A stretch of DNA of 64,000 bases from Macrocybe gigantea (Eukaryota > Basidiomycota > Agaricomycetes > Agaricales > Callistosporiaceae), in the NCBI GenBank assembly GCA_011319805.1, contig SJRY01000111.1:248001-312000 (forward strand). Reading direction: 5' to 3'. The position numbers and the translations under genes are program-made. A model generated the notes under the pieces. That model saw nothing but the letters and a program-made list of their open reading frames with translations, searched no databases and had not been told where the DNA came from. Below, one piece after another: positions 36,590 through 47,745 of the stretch; positions within the stretch are counted from its first letter, which is position 1, and each line of letters begins with the position of its first letter.

Positions 36590-37635
36590 ATGGAAGAGAG
36601 CGACTTAAAAGAAGATCATATTGTCATCGCGTAAGCGTCCATCGTCTCGGTCGAGGTTTACTTCTTGACATTTAATGTCCGGCAGTGTGATGGGCCCAAC
36701 AGGAGCAGGAAAAAGCACTGTAAGATGATTGGTCCAAGGCGCCCTTGGATTCGCGAAGTCTAATATGCTATAGTTCATTAGTGACGCGACCGGGGGGATA
36801 TTGGAATCGGTCACAGCCTGCAATCTGAAACTTCGGAAATAAAGATGATTACATTGGACACACCGGAACGCAGCGTCTATCCTGTCGTTTTCGTTGATAC
36901 ACCTGGTTTCGACGATACCCATAAATCCGACACTGAAATTCTGAAAATGCTTGCTAACTGGCTGGAGAAAACGTATGCAATTCGCCTGGTCACAATGAAC
37001 GCTCCTCACATTTTTGGATTAGGTATTCGAGGAACGTCAAACTTGCCGGTATCCTTTATTTACATAGGATTTCTGACAATCGGATGGCGGGAACCCCTCT
37101 GAAAAATTTGCGCATGTTCAGAGAGTTATGCGGAAAGCATAGCTTGGATAACGTCATCCTCGTCACCACAATGTGGGATGAAGTGGACGAAGGAGTCGGA
37201 AGCGCTCGCGAGGCGGAGTTGAAGGCGAACTATTGGCGACCAATGCTCACCGAGGGCTCCGCTACGGCTCGTTACATGGGGAACGCTCATTCGGCATGGG
37301 CCATCACGCGTCATTTCATAGACCGCGAGAACGAGAAATTCGCAGTGCAGCTGCAACGTGAACTGGTTGACTTGAAGAAGAACCTGCCAGAGACGAACGC
37401 AGGTCGACGGTTATATTCAGAGCTAGAGAAGCTCCTCTACCTGCAGCAGAACGCATTCAAGAAGCTTAGGGAGGAGAGCAACAAACTTGCAGATAGCGAT
37501 CCATTGGTCTTGGATGCATTAAAGGAGGAGTGCGCAGTCCTGCAAAAGAAAATTCAGCAGACTATCGAGGGGGTGCAGGATTTGAAAATACCGTTAGGAA
37601 AGCGAATACTGCGTAGCATGAATCTTTTCAGATAG
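36590..37635 (+). CDS. P-loop GTPase B (AIG1/GIMAP-like)
   Basis: Exon 1 is MEESDLKEDHIVIA. Exon 2 (36686-36719, exactly 34 nt) encodes VMGPTGAGKST. Exon 3 starts FISDATGG and needs one extra G in the run 36792-36797 to continue as DIGIGHSLQSETSEIKM; without it a stop follows. Then VVFVDTPGFDDT (G3), ANWLEKT, the family motif LAGILYLHRISDNRMAGT and VILVTTMWDEVD. The C-terminal 120 residues form a predicted coiled coil (LQRELVDLKKNLPE...). Shares intron positions with its neighbours. In animals and plants this fold forms membrane-associated oligomers; the fungal role is unknown. Confidence 0.85.
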
Positions 37636-37942
37636 TGATACGGATGTCAATAATCTGAGCAGCCATGATGATGTCTTTCTTGAATACAAAAATACCTATG
37701 ATTTTGCAAAGCTTTTGTTCTATACACTGGCGGCTATGACTAGTTCATTGCCTGTACCACAGTCAGCTGTTTCATCGCCGCATGACAATGGCAGCGATAA
37801 GGAATGAACAGAATGTGGCTGAATAGCCAATGGCAAGAACGCCACGCGCCACGCTTTTGCCTCGTTGTCCCACCCACATTCGATGTGCAATCGAAGTGGT
37901 TCCATCTCATCCTTCTTGTGTAGCCTCAGTCGCGCCCAAGCT
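37636..37942. other. Intergenic, GTPase B to C
   Basis: 307 bp. A long antisense open frame reaches across it from within gene C, but without start or splice support. Presumably gene C's promoter. Confidence 0.4.
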
Positions 37943-39036
37943 ATGTTGACAATCAAGCAGACCTCCGGGAAGATTAGCCCTGTTATAATAGCGTACGGAT
38001 GCTCCATTGTATTGAAGAAATCCCACTCACTGAAGGATTCATGCAGGCTTATGGGTCCGACAGGGACAGGAAAAAGCACTGTAAGCTGCGCCTCATCAGC
38101 GACTTGAACTGCACCGTATTGGACCACGTTTTTCAGTTCATAGACTATGCGACTCTTCAAATTGGGCGAAGAGCTGGCCATACGCTCCGGTCTTGTACTT
38201 CTGGGATAAGAGTCGTCAAGACTCTGCACCCAATGACAAGGCAACCGGTCTATCTCGTCGACACGCCAGGATTCAACGACACAAACAGGTCTGATACAGA
38301 GATACTGAGTATGATTGCTGTCTGGCTCGAAAAGACGTCAGTCAACAGGGCATTGTGTACTGGTAACGTCACTCACTCGCTTAAATACAGATATAAAAAC
38401 CGAGTGAAACTGTCCGGAATTATATATCTGCACAGAATATCCGACAATCGTATGGCGGGATCCCCGTTGAAAAATTTGCAAATTTTTTACAAGCTGTGCG
38501 GGAATGAAGCGACACGTAATGTCATACTGGCAACGACAATGTGGAGTCGCATGCAGGGTAAAGCTGCGCTTGGAGCTCGCAGGGAATCGGACTTGTGCAA
38601 GAACTATTGGCGTCCGATGTTGGAGAATGGCTCCCGATCCTGTCGCTTCGGGGACTCTTTCCAGTCGGCCTGGGACATCATCGATAGCATCATCAAACCG
38701 GACCTCCAGGATCAAAGGCATGCCCTGTTGTTGCAAGAGGAGCTCGTCGATCTCAATCGTCGGCTCAACGAGACCGAGGCTGGCAAGGCATTGTATGTCA
38801 CCCTGCAACACATCCTGGAAGAACAGAAGGAGACGATCCGTCGATTAAGGGAGGAGGTCAACGTCGAGCGAAACGAGACGCTGGCAGAGGAGTTGACGAA
38901 GCAATATCAAGAGCTGGAAGATAACATGCAGCGGATGGTAACGCAGCTTGCGCAGCTCAGGATCTCACTTGGAAGAAGAATACTCATGCTGTTCTCGTTG
39001 AAGAAGCCTCGTTCCGTAAGCGTCAGATTTTTTTAG
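37943..39036 (+). CDS. P-loop GTPase C (AIG1/GIMAP-like)
   Basis: Exon 1 is MLTIKQTSGKISPVIIA; exon 2 (38047-38080, 34 nt) encodes LMGPTGTGKST; exon 3 starts FIDYATLQIGRRAGHTLRSC and contains VYLVDTPGFNDT (G3) and VWLEKT. The fourth exon has LSGIIYLHRISDNRMAGS, VILATTMW and a C-terminal coiled coil (LLLQEELVDLNRRLNE, LREEVNVERNETLAEEL) with a basic end (LGRRILMLFSLKKPRS). All joins are in frame, so this copy looks intact. Closest in layout to gene B, which it follows by 307 bp in the same direction, consistent with tandem duplication. Confidence 0.9.
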
Positions 39037-39359
39037 GACTCCAAGTCTTCCTAGATTCATAGACGAACCTACCTCACAGCAAGCAATTTCGCTATTTTTG
39101 AATTGAACGTTGGAGGTGGATCCGATGACGATTATGTAATCTAGTTGTATAGCACTTGTAGTACATTTAAGTCTTCAACAATGTTGCCGTGTTCAAGCCA
39201 CGCCCATGATCCAGCGCGTCGTGGATAACATGTGGCTTATACCAGTTGTGCATTGCCTCTTGAAACTGACGCAGTTCAACAGGTTGCTTTTTTTTCCGGC
39301 ACTCATCTTCAACTTGGGCTACGATTTTCTAGAACCTTAGATCTGTAGACGAGACAGTC
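39037..39359. other. Intergenic, GTPase C to D
   Basis: 323 bp, presumed 3' end of C and promoter of D; contains a T-run at about 39288-39296. Nothing else seen. Confidence 0.4.
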
Positions 39360-40179
39360 ATGGCGGAAATTCAGCTGCAAGACATTTCGGCTGAGGACTC
39401 TATTATTGCGTATGTTTCAAAACCGATTCTAAGCTATCTATCTGTCTAGTTTATGGCATACAGATTGCTCGGCCGCACTGGCACAGGCAAGAGCACGGTA
39501 AGAGTCAACTATCCGCAGCTCTACCACTCTGAACAGTAATGTTATGTGCATAGTTCCTAAACGCTGTCACTCGAAATGCCCCGAATGCGACGGTCGGCCA
39601 CACTTTAACTCCATGTACATCGCGGGTACAAGCCGTTCGGGTCGAACACCCGCAGACAGGAAAGCCCTTCGTCTTTCTCGATACGCCTGGACTGGATAAT
39701 GTTCTAAAGACCGATTTGGAAATCCTCGAGGAACTTGGACAATGGTTGCAAAAAACGTTAGTCATTTCGTATCCATGGCATAGCATGCTCGCTGACGGAC
39801 GTACAGGCAGCATTCGAATCTCGCCGGAATCATCTATCTTCACAACATATTCGATGGCAATTTCAGAAAACCGGAAATTCCGTCAACAATTCCTCTCGTG
39901 TTCAGTGGTCGTAGGGGGTCGACAAGAGTGATCATTGCCACAACCATGTGGCGTCTTATCGAAGAGACCCTCAGATATCAGGTCGAGAACGATTTATTTG
40001 AAGACAACGACCATATCACTTCGGACCGAGGTGTTGATATTGTGCGCTTTTCCGAGACCTCGGAATCGGCCTGGGATATTGTGGATTTTATTTTTACAAA
40101 GGCCTCACGGCCCGTCAAGGCAATTTCGGACGCAAATCCTCACCTCGCTTCAAGTTTGGAACCTTTTCGTCATGGATGA
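39360..40179 (+). CDS. P-loop GTPase D (AIG1/GIMAP-like, short)
   Basis: Exon 1 is MAEIQLQDISAEDSIIA; exon 2 (39464-39497, 34 nt) encodes LLGRTGTGKST; exon 3 begins FLNAVTRNAPNATVGHTL and has VFLDTPGLDN (G3 with Leu for Phe) and GQWLQKT; exon 4 has LAGIIYLHNIFDGNF and VIIATTMWRLIEE. It lacks the coiled-coil tail of B and C and stops at 40177-40179 after SSLEPFRHG. The next copy's start codon lies inside its last codons (8 bp overlap). All joins in frame. More divergent than A-C. Confidence 0.82.
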
Positions 40180-41098
40180 TGGCTCTTTTTCATTTGTTTA
40201 TCCAGAATTTCCAGGTAATCCACACGCTCTCTTAGTATATGCCAAAAAAATTGATGCTCAATAGTCGAAGCCTTTATTAACCAAGCCGCAAGTAGAGAAG
40301 GGGCCGACAATCGTTACGACAGGAAAAAGATTATTGCGTGAGTTCTAATGAACGTACAGAAGATCAATGGCTGATGTAGATGTTACTAGCATTATGGGAC
40401 AGGTTGGCACTGGCAAAAGTACAGTGAGTGCGATGTCTTATGGTCGTTCAGTGCAAGTTCAATTTATAGCCTGAAACAAAAGCTTATACATGCGCTGACG
40501 GGAATAGACCCTGGATCAATCATGATCTAGAGCCGTGTCATACTGAGATCAAGGCCATTGAGTTCTCTAGGAACGATGTAGATTATATATTCCTGGATAC
40601 TCCCGGCTTTGTTGACCTTTCCCGTACTACGGAAGAGACGGAGGCTGGCGTTTTATGCAGCCTTGCCGCCTGGTTGAGAAACAAGTGAGTCATTATTCAT
40701 CGTGGCTTTATATTATTGATCAAGAGGCCTAGTCATCAAGAGACTCTGACCGGCATTCTTTACCTCCATAGGATATCTGACCTGCGCGACAATTACTTGC
40801 TTCGAAACTACCCCAGAAAAATCTTGCACTCTATGAGGCGCTCTGCGGTTCGGAGCGTCTCAATCGTGTACTGCTTGTGACGACGATGTGGGATGATGTG
40901 GACAGCTCTGAAGGAGAGCGAAACGCTATGACGGTGAACAAGCTTTGGAAGCAGATGATGGGCTCAGGTTCCGTCGGTTTCCGTAATACCCCAGAAAGCG
41001 CCTGGGAGATTGTGGAAGAATTATGCATGTAAGTCTATTGACTAGGTTTAGCCTGCTAGAACATGCGTTTCTCGTCTCCCAGTCTTGCATCGCCATGA
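40172..41098 (+). CDS. P-loop GTPase E (AIG1/GIMAP-like), frameshifted
   Basis: Exon 1 is MDDGSFSFVYPEFP, followed by an intron and EAFINQAASREGADNRYD; the P-loop exon (40390-40423, 34 nt) encodes IMGQVGTGKST. Later parts have HDLEPCHTEIKAIEF, YIFLDTPGFVDL (G3), TGILYLHRISDLRDN, NLALYEALCGSE and VLLVTTMWDDVD. Two single-base losses are needed to join these: one at 40500-40511 (G3 or C3 run) and one in the A run 40817-40821. The end is uncertain: a stop directly after ELCM at 41030-41032, or one exon more to 41098. The start overlaps gene D's stop. Confidence 0.72.
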
Positions 41099-41120
41099 AG
41101 AACAGGTGGACAAAGTGAAA

Positions 41121-41999
41121 TTAAGATTCCCTGACACTTGTTTTATGCCGGTCGTTCTCCCTCAGTGTCGCCTCGACAATTTTCCACGCCGATTCTGGTG
41201 TGTCATCGAAAGACATAATTCTGGAACCTCCCGCCATCATTCTCTTCCAATAATCCCGGCGAATCTCACTTTCGCGCAAATTTAGGTCTTCGTCATGAAG
41301 GCGTCTTCCCATGGTTGTCACTAGCGTAATTTTGCTTGGATCGATATCGGAGCCTTCTCCACATGCGTCATGAAACATTTTGAGATGGACTTCTGGTAAC
41401 TCGGTCATCCTAGGACCAGAAATGTTGTGCAGATATAAGATAGCCCTGATTGAACTTTGTTGACTGTGAAATCAGCATCCTCAGGCCTAGTCGCGCATGT
41501 CAGTGATCAAACAGTATTTAGAGACATACGCACCACCGCTTTCTCCACTTCGCAATCGCTTTCCCTATCTGCTCCGGCGTCCGCTCATCGTGGTTGAAAG
41601 CCGGTGTATCAATGAAAATAAATTTTCCATTAGTCGCAGGATTGGGAGGCTGGCATTCAACGCTAGTCACGGACTGCGTGCAGCAGGTTAAACCATGGCC
41701 AATTGGGACATCGCAACCGGTGGCAAGCTTGATGAACTAGTCATGCAGTCGATCGCCCTTGAGGAGTGAACGAGGACTGATGCAGCAATCAATACACACC
41801 GAACTCTTGCCAGCTCCTGTGGGCCCTAGGATGCTGTAATGTCAAATAGACGGCATTAACCGTTGGCTGGTGAGTACCGAGCCTCCGCGGATGCAATGCG
41901 CATGCGATGTACGCACACTATGACGGCGTCGCGAGAGTGAATCTCTTCGGGATGTATGAAGCGAGCAACAAGGCTCTTGAAGAATCTTCGGATGCCCAT
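41121..41999 (-). CDS. P-loop GTPase F (AIG1/GIMAP-like) with DTPA in place of DTPG
   Basis: Opposite strand to B-E. Exon 1 is MGIRRFFKSLVARFIHPEE; exon 2 (41800-41833, 34 nt) encodes ILGPTGAGKSS; exon 3 starts FIKLATGCDVPIGHGLTCCT and carries FIFIDTPAFNHDERTP, where the invariant glycine of the G3 DxxG motif is alanine. After an intron the last exon has AILYLHNISGPRM, ITLVTTMGRRL (Gly for the usual Trp) and ends ENDRHKTSVRES. No coiled-coil tail. All joins can be made in frame (acceptor before CQQSSIRAILYL preferred). The substitutions suggest altered or lost GTP hydrolysis. Confidence 0.8.
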
Positions 42000-42175
42000 G
42001 CACGACGGCTGCGGTAATAGAGTTGGTTCTGGGCTAAATAAGTTTGTGAACTCCCTGAGACCTAGATTAAATGTCTCTGCGATTCATCAGTCATGGAGGA
42101 ACTCGTGCACGGCACGATGTTCGTCATGGCAGCGCCAGATGACAGGCATACACATGGTGCGCAAAAGAACTGCAT

Positions 42176-44378
42176 TCATCGCTCGAAATCGCCACTGCGG
42201 CCACCTGATTTTCGAGATACATAGATATTTCCAATCTTCATCTCCTTACCCGCAACGGCTTTCAACATGTCCCAGACTGTGAGCAAACCGATGCTTACAG
42301 CAGTCAAAGCTTCCATCTCAACGCCAGTTTTCCCCACACAGGAAGCCGTTGCAGAGACCAGTATGCTACAGCTATCCTCTTCGGTTCCGTTAGGCTGAGC
42401 TGTGGGGCCTTCCGGGGTAACATCTACGGCGACATTGGTCAATGAGAGTGGGTGACAAAGTGGGATTAGATCCGATGTTTTCTTGGCGCCCATGATGGCT
42501 GCTAGCTGTGCAACTGCAAGCGTATCCCCTTCCTTCGCACCTTTGCTTCAAGCTCTTCTTTACCATCGGCCGTTTTCGCTGCGGTGCTAGGAAAGGGTGA
42601 AGAGGTAATCAGTTCAAAGGCCCTGCGAGGGATGTATATTCGCCCAACAGCGGTGGCAGAACGTTTCGTGGGCTGTTTTTCGGAGATGTCGACCATATTT
42701 GCTTGCCCTTCTGAATTAACATGAGTCAAGGACGGTTCAGGGGCGGAGTTTGTGGAAGTGGCATAGTAGCGAAAATGATGCTGATATATCGGAGATCGAG
42801 ACGCAAAAGAATTAGTGAGGAAGACAGGGTGACGGCGATGGGTTGGCTTTGCGTGTAACGCAACCTTTGTGAGTCCGAGTAACCTATAGCTCACAGCATC
42901 AGGGAATGAGACCGCAAACCGGGGTAGTTACGAAACTACTTTCGACAAAGTAAAAGGTACTCAACCGCCGATGAGGATCATTGGTCGATTGTTCACAACA
43001 TCTATGTCTTCCATTCCGGCATGCTTCTCATGTTTGGCGCGCACGGCGCGGCCAATATGTTCCAGAAGTTCTTCATCCGATGCACCGTTCCTCATTTCGT
43101 CACGTAGGGAGATTTCTTTGGGGTCAAATAAACAGACCTGACGAGAATGAATTGTCGGTTGCAAAGGAGCAGGCTGGCCGTACCTTGATTTGACCATCTG
43201 CCGTTATACGGAGTCGGTTACACGTCGAACAGAAATGGTCCGACATGCTGCTGATGAAACCAAAACTGCCTTGGTATCCGGGTATCGTCCAGGTTCTGGC
43301 TGTGTCATTGAGTGAGTCTGAAGCTCGAATAATGTCCGGATGCTGGGCCTTCAAGCGATTCAGGAGTTCAGACGAAGGCACCATTTTTTGAACGTCCCAC
43401 CGATTACCTATGTGCTGCAGCTCAGTAGTCGGTCGCAGACGACGATGATTAGGTTAAATACCATTGAATGGCATGAATTCGATAAAACGAACGGACAAAT
43501 CTCTGTTCTTCGTCAACTCTACAAAGTCAAATATCTCGGAATCATTGAGTCCCTTGATGACAACCATGTTCAACTTGACTGAGAGCGCTTTTGAGCTTAG
43601 GGCTGCGTCAAGGGTTTTCAATACAGCATCATGGCCTGGACGACGGGTTATGAGTTCGAACTTGAAAGGGTCCATGGTATCCAAACTGTTTGAAACGGTT
43701 TAACGGATATGATGCCATCGAAACGAGCACTATCACCTCAGGTTGAGATGTGTCAAACCGTTTTCGACCAGTTCAGGAAGGCGACGGTGCAGCGCCAGTC
43801 CGTTGCTGGTCATGCAATTGATTGCAAGCCGTAGGTCCTCAAGTTGTTCAGTTCGTCTATCAGTGGAGTTAAACCTGTGCAAGATGCCAACGTGGTCGGA
43901 AGTGCTCACGAATAATGTCCGAAATGCCTTTTCTGACTGTCGGCTCGCCTCCCGTTAAACGTATTTTCGTGACTCCGCTCTTGACGAATAATGTCGCAAG
44001 TCGCAGGACCTCCTCGTTTGTCAAGAGCTTTCCATGAGGGGATAGCTCTACCCCATCACTTGGCATGCAGTAAAAGCCTCGTTTTGAATTCAGACAGATA
44101 GAACGGGAACAGGCTGCGAAGACGTGCGCACAACGTAGGTTGCATCTTTCTGTCAACGAGATGCGAAGGTAACCATGAGGACGACCGAAAGAATCGATAA
44201 GAGAGGGGGCGATTGGACTCTTGGCGTCAATCTCAGCAAGTTTGGCCTGAAATAGTAGAGGTGAAGGGACCAGTCATTGAGAGTTGGAAGGTGGACCGAC
44301 CTTTGCCCTGATGCGTAATGCAGAAGCCTGCGTCGAAAGCTGTCTAGAAGGCAGCCAGACTATTCTTTGGAGGATCAT
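42176..44378 (-). CDS. Molybdopterin precursor synthase, fused MoaA-MoaC (MOCS1/CnxABC-like)
   Basis: Makes cyclic pyranopterin monophosphate from GTP, the first step of molybdenum cofactor synthesis, in mitochondria. The start [17 protein letters not shown] looks like a targeting peptide. The radical-SAM cluster motif [13 protein letters not shown] (CxxxCxxC) is formed across an intron near 44090-44145; then [23 protein letters not shown] and the C-terminal 4Fe-4S site [20 protein letters not shown]. The MoaA half ends in the conserved double glycine (NRPMILIGG), directly followed in the genomic frame by TGA at 42961-42963 that overlaps a GTTGAG donor. The MoaC half has [34 protein letters not shown] and [19 protein letters not shown] missing base near 42538 breaks MoaC; adding it gives [18 protein letters not shown]. 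Confidence 0.9.
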
Positions 44379-44479
44379 TGAAGTGAATGGCACGGTCTCC
44401 GTGAGGGAGACATGTGGGACGGCGGAAGGTTCGGTGAGTCAGGTCACCCGAGGTTGACTAACCTGAGTCTGATATATCA

Positions 44480-47400
44480 TCACGTACGTCCGCCCTCCAT
44501 ATCTACATCTAGCTCAGAATCGTAAGCTATCATACTGTCGTCCATCTCGTTTAGGACATAATCCAACATGTAACTGTCCTGGACAAGTTTGTCCATTTGT
44601 GAAAGATGCCTCTCCGTGTACGCCACGAGAGCATCAATCACGTCCTTCAGCGTCGGCCCCATGTTCCCGTTTCTGTCGCCTTGCAGGAATCTCTGCTCCG
44701 CTACATCGTCCTCAAAAGCCTCCATCACATCCTCCGCTGATTTGCACTTGACGATCGCGTGAAGTACCGACTGTGCAACATCACTTGTCTTGCCGCTGGT
44801 GTTCCAGTCTCTTACATAGCGAAGCAATCGGGTAAGATCTGAGCCTCCCAAAGATCTCAGCACTTCGTCAACGGCGGTCTCTCCAGAGATGGAATCGGCA
44901 TCCTTATTTGATGTTTTGATGCTCTTGAAAAGTTTGAAGAGTCGTCCTGGCTGTTCCATTGCCAGAGCAAGCTGAATCGCTTTTTGATAATCCTGAAGAA
45001 CAAGGTAATTTGCAAAGTCTTGCTCCCTGAAGGAAAGATTACAAAACACTCAGCATCAGAAAAGGGGAAAATATGGAAAGAAATATACTTCAGCACGAGA
45101 TCGGCACGTTTCGCCTCTTTAGCTTCTTCATCCTCTTCGGTACAGTCTTCCCAGAAAGTCAGAACCGAATCTGCCGCTCCTGAAACAACCGTGTTTTCGT
45201 CTGCACTTATAGCAAGAGCCCATACCTAAAGATGGGGTCAGAACCACACCGTAAGAAAGGGAAGATCCCCAACTTGCCTTGCTCTCGTGGTTGTCCATCG
45301 TCGTGGTGCATTCTTCGTTCGCAATATTCCATACCTTCACCAACCCGTCCGAGGCTGCGCTGACTAGTTGCAGCCCTGCATTAATAAAGTCCACCCTCAA
45401 TACCGAATTCGTGTGGCCTTCAAAGGTCTTGATACATGAAAAATCGTCAAGACTCCACAATTTCACGGTCTTGTCTCCACTCCCTGTCGCCAGGACTCGT
45501 TCTGTCTTTCCGAACCGCACAGTCCAGACTCCGCGCTTGTGGCCCTTGCACGTCCCTATTAGTCGAATCTCTCCATGACTTGCCCTGTTTTCCCTTCCTC
45601 GTTCGTATTCAATTACAAAAATTTTAGCCGTCCTGTCCTGTGAACCGGAAACAAGTAGTTTGTCATTTGGAGATATATCCAAGGCGTTGATGTCTTTGTC
45701 GTGGGCCTTGAGAGTCGTCAAACTCCTGCACCGAACAGGTTGACTGCCTGCTTGGCTGCCGTATGAAAGGGGGATTTCCGTCAGGTCCCACATTTTGATC
45801 GTCCTATCCTGACTCCCCGTGAACATGAATGTTAATTCATCTTCATTGGTGTCGAGACACATCGTCCGAGACAGCGCAATTGCGCCGACGCTTTCGGCAT
45901 GGCCCTCGCAGATGCCAACACATCCATAGCCCCAATTTCCAGTGCGCATAGAGTCTGTAGACAGAGGAGCCCACAACCTGACAAGCCTGTCCTTGCTTCC
46001 GCTCGCAAGAAGGCGTCCGGCGCAACCTTGATCCAGCGTCAACACAATGTCTGTATGGCCTTCCAGCATCCGAGAGTCGAACGAAGTAGTGGAGTAGAGT
46101 CGGATTAGTGAGGAATTCGTGGCCACCGCTAAATGCGAGTCTCGCGAGCTGGCATGGGATGACCCTGATTGCAATGATAAATTCGGGGAAAGGAAGACCG
46201 TATCAACGATCTCATCGTTATATCCGATGAGTTGACGGACCAGAGATTGATTAGATATTGAATGAAAGAAGATATTTTGATCAGCGTGGACGGCAGCCAC
46301 TGTCGAAGAAGACGGCAAATACCTACTGAATGTCAGAGTAAAGCCAAAGGAGATGGTATGGTACATACATTGCGTGAACAATCTGTCGCTGCTCCTCCAT
46401 GTTATCTGACGAGCGATCCTGTTCCTTTCCCAGAATAAAGAGCACGGTGCCCTCTTTCGCGTCCCAAATCTTGATGACTCCCTTCTCGCCGCCAGTGAAA
46501 AAGCGAAGCTTGTCCGAAGAAGATGACGTGCCAGTTAGATCCTCATCGGGATGAAGAAGACCGACCGCTTCAACCCTTTCCAGGACGGGAATAGTCTTGA
46601 CGAGAGTTGGGGCGAACGCTTTAGCTTTGCCCTTGCTCTTATGGAGACCGGCAACCGAGGTTTCGAGACTATGCAGAGACAGGTCCCACACGAGGACAAC
46701 TGCATCACGACCACCACTGACAAGCCATTTCCCGTCAGACGAGATGTCAAGACCACGGGGTACTGAGACATGGCCCTCGAGCACTGCGGCTGGCTTGCCC
46801 CCCGAAGTTGCCGAGGGCGCGGATAAGTCGAATATCCTGATGCGCGTGTCCACCGATGCCGTGAAAAGGTACATTTTTTGCCCGCGAACAACAGAAGATG
46901 CATCCTGAGGATAATGAAATGCCAAAGCGCTAACAACACCACCATGCCCCTTGAAGATGTGAGTCACGTAACCGTTGCGAATATCCCAAACTTTCACCAC
47001 GCCATCGGCGGACCCAGAGGCTAGATAGGTGGACGTGGGATCGGCTCTGCAAACGTGGACCGGCGCGTCATGGGCGTGCGCTACAACGCGAATCGGTTGC
47101 AATGGCGACGGTAGAGGGGTGGAGTTAGAAGGCAATTCAAAGATGCGGAGAGATAGTGATGCGGTAAACACCAGGAGGTGCGAAGAAGATGGGGAAACGC
47201 AAAGAGAGTGAATGGTTTGAGAATCCTATGAATGCTGGTGAGCGTTGCAGACGCATTGAAGATGATAGCGGTGCCTTACGCCAGAGAAACGGCATATCTG
47301 CACGCCTGTCGATATATCAGTCAAAAGGACGTCTTCAAAGACGCAAGTAACGATCCAAGCGCCATTCGCGGTTATAGCGACGGGACCGGATGTGTACAGA

Positions 47401-47520
47401 GGTGCGATTGTTCGGGCCTTTTTGAAGCTTCAGGACGGCTAAGTAACGTGTGATAAACATTGACTAGACAGAGAAAGCGTACGCAGTTTTGAGTTTTGGC
47501 CTAGTTGATGGGATGGCCAT
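44480..47520 (-). CDS. UTP13: U3 snoRNP / SSU processome WD40 protein Utp13 (TBL3)
   Basis: Nucleolar protein of the UtpB complex in 18S rRNA maturation. Exon 1 is MAIPSTRPKLKTA, joined to FKKARTIAPLYTSGPVAITA. About a dozen WD40 repeats follow, e.g. YLASGSADGVVKVWDI, MFTGSQDRTIKMWDLTEI, LLVSGSQDRTAKIFVIEY and VLATGSGDKTVKLWSLDDF, as expected of the tandem propeller. The C-terminal Utp13 domain has DYQKAIQLALAMEQPGRLFKL and ends at the stop 44480-44482 in an acidic tail (YDSELDVDMEGG). One intron (45226-45277) has a GC donor (AAG then GCAAGT). All joins are in frame. The start is supported by the family's TAF-K-(x)-RTI opening. Confidence 0.93.
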
Positions 47521-47745
47521 ACCAAAGTTCGCTGGAGGAGTTGAAAAAAAAAAGATCGTGTTTGTTTGCGCCAGCTTGCCATCCCTCTCATTGATCTATG
47601 GAAAGTTGGAAACCATGCCAGACTCTATGCCGAATACGAGAATCGAGTACAGTATAATTGCTACAAAGTTTGTCATTATCTGGAAAGAATGTAGAAGATT
47701 TTCATGTCGACCACGTCATCAACAACCACACAAAACGGGCATCTG

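Noticed and set aside
37720..38244. 174-codon minus-strand open frame across the start of GTPase C
   Set aside because: It is antisense to well-supported exons of GTPase C, and no splice-supported extension or known motif was found.
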